In this document: positions 35,277 to 45,940 of the stretch, in pieces
Position numbering within the stretch: the first letter of the stretch is position 1
How the letters are laid out: each line of letters starts with the position of its first letter
Assembly (NCBI GenBank): GCA_011503125.2
Contig: WWBZ02000010.1
Coordinates: 434,001 to 498,000 of the forward strand
Reading direction: 5' to 3'
DNA length: 64,000 bases
Source of the DNA: Botryosphaeria dothidea
Lineage: Eukaryota > Ascomycota > Dothideomycetes > Botryosphaeriales > Botryosphaeriaceae
Translations under genes and position numbers: made by a program
The notes under the pieces: model-generated
Database searches by the model: none
What the model saw: only the letters and a program-made list of their open reading frames with translations
What the model was told of the DNA's origin: nothing

Positions 35277-35792
35277 ACTATGTAGCAATCCCGGAATTCT
35301 TGTCTATTCGCATTCAGATTGACCTGATCTCCCATTCTGGAATACACATACAGGCTAGCTTTCGAGCAGACGAGACTCGAAATGGCTACGTCCCCAATCC
35401 GATCCTACCTGATAGGTCAACCCTCTCATAATAGCACTAACTCTTGGCCAACTTCGGTCCCGATGGGCCTTAAAGGTCTCGTTTTGGTGAGAATTCGCAT
35501 AATCCGCTATCTCATCAAAAGAACTATTGTTGTTGAAGACACTGGGGCGTATACAGTCCTTGAAATGGAGTCGGATCACAGCGATGTTTTCTGGAGAGGA
35601 GAACTGCATTACTCCAGGTTGAGACTATGATCGAGTCAGATAAGAGATAAAACATTGCTCCAGATTGGACTTACCAGTATAGAGTTGAAGAGTTCGGTAT
35701 AACTCCCAGACGAAGATTTCCTGAGATCGAAGGCCATGACGACCTGCAAGCATGCTCTTGTCTACTTCAAGTTAAGACTTGGTCATGCGCTA

Positions 35793-36548
35793 CTATGGAA
35801 GGACGAATACCAGAAGTACGTCACCTGTAGGTTTGGGTCTTGGGAGCCCTAAGCTCTTTTCCAACAGCATGCTGATGATGATGGACCGCAGGAACCGGTG
35901 CATGGTGCTCTCGGGATTTCCTCCGTCCGCATCGGGAAGTACAAGACGTGCGGCCAAAGGGAGCCTGTTGAGCTGTTCCCTAACGAGATTTACGCTCGTG
36001 AGGACACGCTCAAGCTCGTTGTAGTCAATCACATCAACTTTGCTATTCAACATTCTGTTTCCATCTGGGAGCTTGTCGGTGTTGTTTCTGATGATCTCTG
36101 GAAGAACACCTGCAATGCGGAGTCGCAAGTCGTAGTCGGATGTGAACCGTTCGTTGATCCTAAATGTATCGATGACCTCGATGATGTGTACGACGTCGAT
36201 CATATCAATGAGGTGGCCGTTTCCATTGTTCTTGTTCTGTTGGAGCAGAAGTTCCATTCTTTGCGCGAATGGTCGATCATCGAAGAGGGTCTCCGGGAGC
36301 CGGCTCGCGTTGTAGAAGGGCAGCTGAATGTTTAGTGGGACCCGTTTCCAGGATTCCCTGACCATCTGAACAACTTCGATAATCGGAATGGTGATGTCGA
36401 TCTCCTCTATCCGCCTTTCAATCTCCTCCATCCGCTTGTGTAGATCGATCTTCTCGCTGCCAAGCTGATGAAGTAAATCCTGGAACTGTTCTTTGTTATG
36501 AAAGTCCCGACATGCTTCGCGGACCCACGAAAATTCTTCGGTCGACAT
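35793..36548 (-). CDS. Hypothetical protein with N-terminal coiled coil
   Basis: An open frame of about 250 aa starting MSTEEFSWVREACRDF; the frame is open further upstream to 36632. Residues 20-60 form a charged coiled coil (DLHKRMEEIERRIEEIDI). The rest is mixed helix and strand with isoleucine-rich segments (DMIDVVHIIEVIDTF) and LPLAARLVLPD. No family is recognised. It lies between the RING-patatin gene and the second RING gene. An upstream exon is possible, since the frame 36496-36726 is also protein-like. Confidence 0.45.
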   Translation of the reverse strand: MSTEEFSWVREACRDFHNKEQFQDLLHQLGSEKIDLHKRMEEIERRIEEIDITIPIIEVVQMVRESWKRVPLNIQLPFYNASRLPETLFDDRPFAQRMELLLQQNKNNGNGHLIDMIDVVHIIEVIDTFRINERFTSDYDLRLRIAGVLPEIIRNNTDKLPDGNRMLNSKVDVIDYNELERVLTSVNLVREQLNRLPLAARLVLPDADGGNPESTMHRFLRSIIISMLLEKSLGLPRPKPTGDVLLVFVLP

Positions 36549-36948
36549 TTTTTCTCGCAGGTATGTACAGAGTCGTAGAGGTACTCTCATTGTATTTATA
36601 TATTTCGACGCCGCCATGGCCCACTCGCGCATAGTCTCCCGTTAATTCCGCGTAGCCGCTTTTATGACTCTCCACGATCTTTCGAACGCATCGTTGAAAC
36701 GGCTGTGCTTCCATCTTTAACCCCATCTGGAAGAACTCCCTCGCGCATATTCAAGGGTCAGTATCGTAGGGCTTATTATCGGAGCTTTGCATGATCCACA
36801 TGTGCATATGGCAGGATTGCCAACCTGCAGCTATGTCATAGCTTCTGGCTGCATGTTGTGATAAAATTTCCTCTAATTGCGTACGCGGTAGGAGCAGGCA
36901 TATGCATGACTCGGAAGTTCGAAATTTTCTATTACGCATACTACAGAA

Positions 36949-39127
36949 CTATCGACTCAGACTAACACTTCTTGCATCGACCAGACCAAGCAGGAGCCTT
37001 TCAACCCAGCGTGCCCATCTCTGTTCAACAACTTCCAGGATTTCTACATAATAAAGCTCTCCTACAATGTCGCACACCGGGAAGCTGGAAGAAAGTTCGC
37101 CTATGCGGGAAGACTTATCTGCCTCCCAACCATTCGAAGGTTCTGGGACGATCAATATCTTGTAGAGAGCATGGTGCCACAGCGACGTAGTGTGGACTTT
37201 TCCAGCAGCATCAATTATTGTGAACGGTTCGTTAGAACTTGAATGAGCAAAGCGGATGCCAGGAAGAAGAATAGAATCCTTACAGTGCAAGCGGCGGTCC
37301 AGATTTCTCTGCAACCTGGTGATTCTTGCGACTGTTTCGCCACGATCTGCGCCAGGTCCAAGTTCAAACGCCATCTTCTCTCCATCTGCGACAGCCACTG
37401 CGTTGATTAGGACCCCCCTGCTATACCTAAAAGTTGCGAGAGCCAGTAATTGACCGCGCACTACAGATCCATCCCCGGAGAAATATTCCGAAAGAAGTCT
37501 TCATAAAGACCTCGGGTCTCCTTGTGGACGAAAGGCGTCATGAATTGCTGATTTGAGTCCACCATGAGCGCCTTGATTTGCGCAATCTCCCCATCTTCCA
37601 AATGTCTTGCAGGGTCATCGGTAGCTTCTCCCAGCATTCTAGTGCCAGCAATGATCGCGGTGGAAGAGAAAAAGTCACGCGCATCTTCGCGTGCCTACAT
37701 TGTGAGTGAGTCTCATTGCAGATGGGTGATTTGCGCCATACCTGCCCAAACTTTCTGATTAAAGCCTCCAGGTCACCGTAGACAGAGCAAATGTAAGAGA
37801 ACTCATAGGCCATATCAGACCATACGCTCAGTGCACGTGTTCCGTCGGCCCTGACGGCATCATGCAGGTAGATCATAATCCAATGCGTCCACTTTCTCTG
37901 CACGTTATCCCAAGCATGCCTGTCAGACAACTCCCGCAATATGTCGTATACGTAGAATCGTGAAGCCAGCCGATCTTTGCGAGTGAGTCTTCGCGAGAGT
38001 AGCAGAAGGCGTTCCAGGAACTCTTCTTGCTGGTAAAAGTCCTGCATGGCGCGGATTGGAGCAAGAGTGTGCTCGTAAACCGGGTTATTATCAGGTTCGT
38101 TTAGATTCCAATGAGACAGGATGTCTGGGGTGAAAATTGCCTTGCGAATCGCATGGTATAGCAACGCAGCATTTTTTCTTGAGGCGTACTGTAATGTGGT
38201 GAGCGGTTTGTGAGAAATTGACCAAAAGTAAGAAGACAACTGATGAGGAAGAAAGCCCTTACAACGCAAACGGCAAGCCAAAATATTTTGCGGTTTTCTG
38301 ATGTCGATATCTGGCTTGCCACAATTCTTGCAAGGCTAAGATGGGAATAATTGAAGGCCTGGAAGCCAAGTGCGTCCTTTCTCAGCGCATACGCGACAAT
38401 GTTCTCGAAACCAATCCGCGCAAAGGCATCGATGGACGCTTGAACGATCGTCTCAACGGAGTCCTTGAACTCGTCTGAATGGATCGCTAGTTCTTGGTAG
38501 GAGTAGACGATTCCCGGCCATTGCACCCCTTGGTCTTCGCGGTTTTCGGGCGTATATGTGAGAATTGTCCACAGCCGATCGAAATCCGGTCCACATGGCA
38601 GACAGTATGGGGTCTCTATCCACATCAGTAACGGGGTTGTATCGCCTTCTGATTGACTTACCGCTGCATGCTTTACAGAACTGGTGGCCACACGAGAAAG
38701 CAAAGGACTTTGTGAAGATTAGGCTTTGTCCGCATCCCTCACAGCGGCTCATGAAGCCAGATTTCCAGCCGACCTTCACCAGCTCCTCCTTGTATCCGAC
38801 CCTTCGGCAGTCATCATCGTGCCAAAGTCCATTTCTCACCCTTTCCTGCAAGTGTGGGCGGACTGGGTAGCCCATTCGAGCCATGAGTCGGATCAAATCA
38901 GCATTACAGGATAGTACAAGATTTCGTAACGGGGCTTTCGGGTCGTTAGGACGGTCTGCCATCATAATGGTACAGAAAACGCGCGTGTGTTCGACTTTGA
39001 AGAGGGTTCCTATGAGCACTTGAGAACAACATTGAAACCGTGCCGTGACGAGAAAGACACAAGATTCGTGTAAATCAACGGCCTTCGACGAAGGCTCGTC
39101 CATTCCCTCTAAGCTAAGCGGGATCAA
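36949..39127 (-). CDS. RING-finger protein with long uncharacterised C-terminus
   Basis: Exons inferred: 39127-38662, 38615-38263, 38188-37742, then 37694-37465 joined to 37426-36949. The RING cross-brace is complete only after splicing: CEGCGQSL, FSCGHQFCKACSG, then ETPYCLPCG from the next exon. The middle is helical (SVETIVQASIDAFARIGFE, RKNAALLYHAIRKAIF, EEFLERLLLLSRRLTRK). If the last short intron (GTAGTG to TTTTAG) is not removed, translation stops at 37461 and gives 499 aa; with it removed the product is about 657 aa ending LVDARSVSLSR. RING fingers usually act as ubiquitin E3 ligases; substrate unknown. It neighbours another RING-bearing gene at 32-35 kb. Confidence 0.6.
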
Positions 39128-39754
39128 GTCCTATTGCTAAGCTTCATCTGGCGCCTGTACCCACGTTCACGCGCAAGCGGGCCATATCTTGGATGCCACT
39201 AGGTCTGAATACCTTGCAGTCACTGGACAAGAAAGCGCAACCCCGAGCCGGATCGGCTGGGTAGATGATGTGTACGTCCATTGTCCCATACTCGGGCCTG
39301 CATGTCGTTGACTTGGGGTGGCTGGGGGGCGAGTGCCACATATTCATTGACCAAGGTGCGGTCTCGATTTCGTATCCGCAGATGTGGAAACCTGGTGACG
39401 AGGGCAGACATAAACCACAGTAAGGTGATAAGAAGGGGTTTGTCTTTGCGAGACAGGGCCTGAACGCCGGTCACAGCTGCATGCATCACACAAGGATGGG
39501 AAGTAAAAAAGAGCGGCTTCATATTACACCGCGATCGTTGATTGCGACGAGGATCCTTCCTTTTTGAGGGGGCTTAGTTGCGCGCGCAATTGAAGGTCCT
39601 CAAAAGGGTATAGTTGTCGCGGGGATCTGTGGACACGCCACTAGTCCCCAGCGCTTATGCACGAGAATGGACGTGCCCTCGCTTCCCACAGGTGACCAGA
39701 CTTGCTGCTCACATCCATTCTATCTCCTCTCGAACATCAACTCATCCTTCAAAG

Positions 39755-41305
39755 ATGCCAGATCATTCGAATATCACGGCTGCGCTCTCAATTCTCAACG
39801 AGGCTGCAAATGAGGACCTGCAACCTCATGCGGAAGCGCTTGGCCGCCTTTATTGCAGATTAAAAGGAGTCCCAGCGGTAATCCCCAAAAGTTATTACGT
39901 CGAGCCCTTTCTATCACTCTTCAAAGTTGCCGTCAAGATTATCAATACGTGTTTCGGTCTGACTTCGAGATACTATAGGTAGAGTCTGGGCCACTTGCAC
40001 CGGGATCGACCTCGTCGGGATCCACTGATCGCACCAGCGGCTCGAGCGACCGTGGGGCCATCCCAAACGCTGGGAATGGCCGAGTCAAACCACCGAAAAA
40101 GGACATTGCGGCCAAAAATGAAGCAGCATTGAGAAGATTGATCGAGTCCGTGGAGGAGAACGAACTGGCCATTCGCAGTCTATTCGACCACTCAGTCGAT
40201 GAAGCCGTCCAAATGAAGCAGACGGATGAAGATGTACGTATCACCGACATCGAGGCTGCCAACGACCGTTCCGTCGGAACAAAGTTCCGAAAGGTCTTGG
40301 CATCCCGAAGCCTGGTGATCGAATATCGTGAATGGTTGCGATCCCGCGGATACTCCCGCAAGGACTCGACATCAAAGGTGTATATGGAAGACATGGGCAT
40401 GAAGTACGTGAAGTACAAGTATCATTACGCAAGAGCGGAGAAGATCCTCAAATACGAACATTTGGCCGTGCCGACTATTTCCATTATTTTCGTCTTTTGT
40501 TGGGGCAAGGCTATACAGAACAAGTGCATCGATGACTTCGTTCATGCTCTCAAGAATGATTATAAACCCTTATACACCCTGCTTGAAGAGAGGGTCGATT
40601 GGTTCAAGAGATGTCAAAACATTTACGATAGTAAGTTCGCACTAAGTTTCCATTGCAACCTGCTCACCGAACTAGTGCAATGCGAAGTACGAAACAAGAA
40701 CACTTCTGTCGATAGGATATTCGTCCCGTACTTTCACAATGGGGTGGACCAAGCGCCTGGCTGTGACAAGCGAAAGCTACCGGCAGAGAATGGAGAGAAG
40801 CGAAACTGTCGCAGCCGAGGAATTGGTGGCCGCGAGGACCAGACAACGGAAGCTGCGATTGAGCAGGCAGCGCGCTCTTCAACAATTCAAGGTCTGCGAA
40901 TAATCCCTTGTACAATTTGCACTCTACTTACGCGGAGCAGAAGATCCAGGAGCCGGATCGCAGCTTGAAGACAGCCAAATCCACAACGAGCAGGCGGGAT
41001 TAACACAGGACTCTACCCACCTGGCCGGTGATAGCCATCAAACGGAAGCCTTGGGGAGAGACCTTCAGACACAGTATAATCTCTCTGCTGCGCCAGAACC
41101 AGAGAGAACTGAAGGTGGCTCCATACAATACGTCGCTGAACATCCAGATTCACAATACCTCCCATTCACGTACGATCTCGCGCACGGTCAGGCACTCGAT
41201 CCAAACGGTTCATACATGGTTTCTAACGGCCAGTATACATTTGCGACCGCACACGGAGATCCTCTCTTACTCCCAAACAATATCTGGTGGGCCGAAAGCC
41301 ACTGA
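39755..41305 (+). CDS. Uncharacterised fungal protein, intact paralogue of the 8-9.5 kb pseudogene
   Basis: Four exons are inferred: 39755-39877, 39979-40630, 40716-40891 and 40964-41305, in phase, giving 430 aa. It starts MPDHSNITAALSILNEA. The conserved domain has VRITDIEAAN, KFRKVLASRSLVIEYREW, a basic KYVKYKYHYARAEKILKYE and LEERVDWFKRCQNIYD. The third exon is a charged helix (RQRMERSETVAAEELVAA, then RQRKLRLSRQRALQQF), and the tail is acidic and Gln/Ser-rich, ending LPNNIWWAESH. Relative to 7983-9523 it shares the N-terminal helix, the core domain and the intron after the YD/YS position, but lacks the WGDD repeats. No known function or family name. Confidence 0.6.
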
Positions 41306-41581
41306 AGATGACAATCAGCAGTCTGCATAGTGCTATTAATGCTACTAGCATGTTTCAACTAGCTTTTCACCTCTAACAGAAGGGCGTCCAGAGGCGAGGC
41401 GACCCTCACACTACTCGTAATATAGATGACCTTTCCAACTTCAAGCGGGACGTCCGATATGGAAGAAACACCGGGTTCAATTTTCAGGGGGACAAAATAG
41501 GTGGGCGTTGAGGTTGGGTATATCATATTGGTTTTGAATCGAACGAGGCCGAGCCGTTTCCCTTCGAAGACCTACTGCAGC

Positions 41582-41803
41582 TTAGCCGTCATCCTTTCCA
41601 GAATAGACTTTGTGAGATACTTTGTGATGCTCCCCCAACTCCGATATCCGCTGTCGCACCACATCGTCAACCTTTGCGAACTCGGTGCCCTCCGTGCCGC
41701 CGAAAGTCCACTTTTCCTCCAAACCGTCCGCTAATTCCGATAAAACTGCTGCTGCATCGGGCCCGAGATCCTGCGGCTGCAGGTGCGGCTGAGTGTCAGA
41801 CAT
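41582..41803 (-). CDS. Short hypothetical protein
   Basis: A 73-codon frame from ATG at 41803: MSDTQPHLQPQDLGPDAAAV, then SELADGLEEKW, ending VYSGKDDG. The amphipathic helix and acidic composition look protein-like. The frame is open far upstream (to 42097) without signatures. No family recognised. Confidence 0.3.
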   Translation of the reverse strand: MSDTQPHLQPQDLGPDAAAVLSELADGLEEKWTFGGTEGTEFAKVDDVVRQRISELGEHHKVSHKVYSGKDDG

Positions 41804-42535
41804 GGGGCGGGCTGTCGTGCCGATTATCACTGCGTTGGCCTGGTGAGGACTCGACGTAGTCCTGGCGGGGCGGGACGACACGCACGCGGGGCAGACGTGT
41901 TCGGAGTCTTGGAAAATCCGGCGCCGTGACGGCGATGCCCGTTCAGGCTCGGCTGTCCATCCGCTAAACCCACCTCCAAGTCTGGCGCTTGATGCGTATC
42001 CAGCTGTGGCAACGAAGGCCTGGCCATCGTCGTCTGTGTGTACTCTCATGCAATGTCCGCTTCCGCCGAAAAGGAATGCTTGGGTCACTGGGAGCAATGC
42101 CAGGTTCGAGTCCGAATGTGATGGTTCAAAGATGGATGCACGCCCGCAGTGGGCTGCGCCGCTTCTTGTAACTGTCGTCTACCTTCACCGGTTCTGCACC
42201 CAGACCTTGTACGACCATTGTTGCCTGAACGAGCTGCAGGACTGATTGGGCCATGCAAAATTTCCCAAAATGGGCATGCCGTTGCTCCTCGTCCTTTAAA
42301 TTCAGGCCGCCGGTCTCTCGAATCACGGCCATTAGCAAAATGGAAGAGCCCGATGTTGAGTGGCGAGGCTGGTCTGTGGTATATTTACCCTTAATTCCTC
42401 AGCGGAACAATGCTTGACCCACCACGTAGACAGATGCCTTGATTCAGTTTGGCCTTCTAAAAATGCCAATGTCAAAGGTAATGGGATTCCGCCTCCCCGC
42501 TGCGGTTGACGGCAGATGCTGACAGATTCAAGAGC

Positions 42536-42996
42536 GATGGCTGGGATCCAATCGAGGCGTTGAGGAAGGTACGCTGCGCGTCTGGCTGTTTAGATTTACG
42601 CTGGTGTTCTAATGGAACTAGGATAAGGAGTTGAAGAAGAAATTGGCGGAGGAGTCGGAAATGTCAGAGAAAAAGTGGGAGGGAGAGCTGGAGCCGGAGT
42701 TTGGCATCGATTTGTTCAACGCTTGCATGGTCAGCCGCATTCATTTTGCTTCGAACAGAGCTAACACATCGTAGGCTGGTGCCAAGGCCGCGCTGGCGCG
42801 CATCGAAAAGAAAGACGGCAGAACGTACTCGAGGTTCGAGGAGATCCCGGAGGATTCGCTTTATTATGATGAAGCGTTTAATCTTTACAGGGGATATGGC
42901 AGATTGGCGAATATGGTGCTGGCGCGGACCTGGTACTTGGAAGGTGGATGCAACAAAAACTACGGTGCAAGATGGTTGCTCCGGTATCATATGCAG
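42536..42996 (+). pseudogene. Orphan three-exon gene fragment
   Basis: Three phase-0 exons stand out: 42536-42568 (SDGWDPIEALRK), 42622-42729 (DKELKKKLAEESEMSEKKW, ending FGIDLFNACM) and 42775-42996 (AGAKAALARIEKKDGRTYS, then LYYDEAFNLYRGYGRLANM, ending RYHMQ). The introns have GTACGC/ACTAG and GTCAGC/CGTAG ends, the second with a GCTAAC branch point. After 42996 a GTGAGA donor leads into the inverted F-box-like fragment, so the rest of the gene is missing. No in-frame start is seen upstream. It looks like a once-normal gene cut by rearrangement. Confidence 0.45.
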
Positions 42997-43009
42997 GTGA
43001 GAAGTATAA

Positions 43010-43632
43010 GCACGTGAGATTAGGATGCTCTGCTTGAACCAGCGATCCTCCCGCCGCTGCGCGTGGACTTTAAAGACGACCCCTGACAGTTGCTTCAGTT
43101 CCTGCAAAGCTTCGTAATTCTCCCAACCGTCATCGATATCATTTCGGACTATAATATCGACCGACCTCAAAAAACGGCATTGTCTCCGGAGCTTCTTCAG
43201 TCCATTAAGCTGGCCGATGCGTGCAGTACGACTTACAGACAGATAGAGGACGAGGGTGACACGCCTAAGGTGTCTTCCAAGATTGAGGCCGAGAAAGTCT
43301 TCAATCCAGATGGCCTCTAAGATAATGTTGTTGCGTTCCGCGAGCAATGAAAGGACTTCCTGGCGTGTCTCGCGGTTGACTCCAAGTAATCCGTGTCCAT
43401 CTATCAAGCGCCGCGGGGAGCTGGGGTTACGCCCGGCTCGCAGAAATTTACCGCAGGACCACTGGACGTATTCTTCGTACACGAAAAGATACTCATAGAC
43501 TCTGTTCCTTAATTCGGCAGGCAAGTCGAGAAAACGGAAGGTGCCCGCCCCGGTAGAGTGATTGGTGTCGATTTTAAGAAATTTGCGTATCTCTTCGAGT
43601 GCGTATTCGTCCGCCTTGTTGTCTACTTTCTA
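43010..43632 (-). pseudogene. F-box-like protein fragment
   Basis: Reading from 43632 gives DNKADEYALEEIRKFLKI, then FRFLDLPAELRNRVYEYLF (the common N-terminus of fungal F-box-like or DUF proteins), then GLLGVNRETRQEVLSLL, IEDFLGLNLGRHLRRVTLVL and ELKQLSGVVFKVHAQ. Past about 43010 the frame runs into the antisense of the fragment at 42.5-43.0 kb, so the C-terminus is lost. Upstream, the same frame continues through a TAG into the kinase-like ORF. Confidence 0.5.
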
Positions 43633-44859
43633 GGACCAGGTCCTACTTAGGAAGTCTGCACGACTCGGCCCCCCGTGCAATACGTAAGTGCCTAAGTGAA
43701 GTGTTCTCAGGTACGCCTCCCCCGCTGCGCTGATGAGGATGTTGCCGGCGACACTGGATAACCTCCGACCCAACCAGTCCGCATTGGCGTCGTGAAGAGC
43801 ACGGATCGAGGATCGGATCTGGGCTAGCCAAATCCTCCTCTGTTGCATAGAGACATGGCCGACATTCACTTGCGCCAAGGTCGGGTTTGCTTTGCTAGGT
43901 TCGATCCAGTCGTAGAGTACTCCTTGCACTAGTTCTCCGGCACGCACGAGGCCTCTTACGAAAGGCGCGCGAATCCGGATTGCCTCCTCTGAGAACGTTA
44001 TCCTCTCCCACTCATCCAGCATCTTAAAGAAGCTCGTTTCGCTAGGTCCGAAGAAGCGTCCATCAGGCACGTAGCACCCGAAACATCCGCCGTTTAGCAT
44101 GACTCGGTAGTGGACACCCGAAATCTTCTCCAGGACCTCGATGGCATTCCAGTTGTAGGACGGGATCCTCCAGCTTCTATAATCAAGCCCTTGAAAGAGG
44201 TCTCTGATAATCCGCTGGCCACAGGTCGGCCGTCCGAATGAGAGGTGCCCGTTGGCCTTATGAAATGAGATGGTCCAGGAATGGAGGAAAGACATTAAGC
44301 TCCTCTCGTCGTTACAGAAGTCGTTAATCAGGTGGCGTGCCTCGCTTGCAAAGAATTTCGCAAGCTCTGCATGAATGTCGTAAACGTAGGGGCTGGGGGC
44401 AACATTCTTAAGGGTAGTTACAACGGTGGGGAAGAGGAACCCGCGACAGCGGATTTGAAAAACCCTTCCGCCACGTGCAAACCCTACGATAAGTTCGTCC
44501 GTTTCTTTATAATATTCGATATCGGTCGTCTCAAGTTGCTCGGGGTATGTGAATGACCACTCCTCGGCAGCATCGGTTATGAAGCACTCGCCAGGCATAG
44601 TATCGGAAAGATTAAAGATTGGAAGAACTGTGATTGATGAAAGTAAAGCTCCCGTAGAAGGCATTCCAAAATAAATATTCCGAATTCGGATGCGGCGGCG
44701 TCGGCCAACTGTCGAGACGATGTTTTTCACCAACAGTCGTAGATGATCGATCATCTGTCCCATGTCTAGTTCATCAGTGTTAATGGTAACCGCTAGGCCG
44801 CGCTTGCGGCGCAGAGTAGGGCTCTCCCACGGAGTATGACTAGGCGCTGAGAGGGTCAC
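43630..44859 (-). CDS. Fungal kinase-like protein with degenerate catalytic loop
   Basis: A 409-aa ORF. The C-terminal part has the layout of fungal kinase-like proteins: FVRGLVRAGELVQGVLYDWI, then RRIWLAQIRSSIRALHDANA, then a segment aligning with the catalytic loop and following strand (DWLGRRLSSVAGNILIS then AAGEAYLRTL). The usual H-G-D is absent and no IDFGG follows, so catalysis is unlikely. The N-terminal 200 residues are unassigned (LRLLVKNIVSTVGRRRRIRI). The frame is uninterrupted, so it may still be expressed as a pseudokinase. It ends at a TAG directly abutting the F-box-like fragment. Confidence 0.5.
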   Translation of the reverse strand: MTLSAPSHTPWESPTLRRKRGLAVTINTDELDMGQMIDHLRLLVKNIVSTVGRRRRIRIRNIYFGMPSTGALLSSITVLPIFNLSDTMPGECFITDAAEEWSFTYPEQLETTDIEYYKETDELIVGFARGGRVFQIRCRGFLFPTVVTTLKNVAPSPYVYDIHAELAKFFASEARHLINDFCNDERSLMSFLHSWTISFHKANGHLSFGRPTCGQRIIRDLFQGLDYRSWRIPSYNWNAIEVLEKISGVHYRVMLNGGCFGCYVPDGRFFGPSETSFFKMLDEWERITFSEEAIRIRAPFVRGLVRAGELVQGVLYDWIEPSKANPTLAQVNVGHVSMQQRRIWLAQIRSSIRALHDANADWLGRRLSSVAGNILISAAGEAYLRTLHLGTYVLHGGPSRADFLSRTWS

Positions 44860-45751
44860 TCGCTTCTAGCCGCTACAGCACAGAGGGTTCTCTAGGTTTG
44901 TCCTGGGGCCAGTGGTGCTACATTTATCTCATCTTGTCCATTGATGGCAAGTACATTCCCCTTCCCGCATTCGACGGGTTGTTGGAAACCTCTCGATGTG
45001 ACGGAGCCCTGTCGACGGCCAAGGAGGGGAAACCGGAACAAAGCCGCCTTATCAGTCAGTCCCTGTTCGAAGGCCGCGTATGCGAGACCGTCCCTACCCA
45101 CCCCCGGGCTACGTGTGGGATTTGTCTAAGCGCCGAGTGACCTGCGCACTCGGAAGCGAGGGCGGCAAAACCACCACCAATGAAATCCGACGCGGCAGTG
45201 AAACCCGGCTCCGGGCGCGCTAAGACCACCTGCACGACGAAGCACGGGTTGCACGAATCATAATAATGTCTCGGCTTGTCGGCACGCCCCCGGGACGCAG
45301 CCGATATCGCCTGATGCCTTCCCGCACGCTGAGTGTCATTTAAGTTGTCCGACGCGCCAGATCATCGATGTGTTGTCGCCTTCCACAACGCAACATTCAC
45401 GCGTGCACCACAGACCTTGTCTTGTTACCATTATCTATTTGTATATGAGCACTCCTATCTCGTTAATTTTTAACTTGTAAATAGATTTTTTTCCTTCTCA
45501 GCGCGATCTGCGTTTCTTCGTTTTGGAATCCTCTTCGATCGTTGGAAATCTGGCTCGAACTCGCACCATTGTCCCTTCCTTGAGGGTGTTACCGTGGCTT
45601 CGCCGATGCCCCCTTAATTGCGGGCAGCCGCGTTTCGCGCTATAATCCTCTTGGCTAGGGGCAATCGTCGATTATGTCACATTCTTTCGCAAGTTGTGAT
45701 TTTTCGACTAATGTGCGAGGTCGACTGGACTACCGATGATCCGGAGTGAAC
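44860..45751. other. Intergenic region, no gene recognised
   Basis: No signature in the frames seen. It becomes T-rich after 45420 and leads into the shared upstream block. Confidence 0.4.
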
Positions 45752-45800
45752 GAGTCAAGGCTGCTCTCACGTCGCGATGCTGGTAAAAGCCTGGGCGGGT
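45752..45800 (+). promoter_or_regulatory. Shared upstream block, copy 2
   Basis: GAGTCAAGGCTGCTC (45752-45766) and AAAGCCTGGGCGGGT (45786-45800), followed by GGGATTCCCACATTC, about 140 bases before the ATG at 45941. Best-preserved copy; copy 1 shares the run into GGGATTCTACAT. Confidence 0.5.
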
Positions 45801-45940
45801 TGGGATTCCCACATTCTTCGGAGGGTGAGGGCACATCTTTCGAATAAAATTTTAATAAAATTTAATTATTGATCCTTGCAATCTTAGTTGTCGTTAGTCT
45901 CAGCACGCCGCTCCTTCATCGGTGATCACCCGAATCGACC

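Noticed and set aside
42085..42125. tRNA B-box-like GGTTCGAGTCC
   Set aside because: No A box at the right distance and no pairing acceptor or T stem around it.
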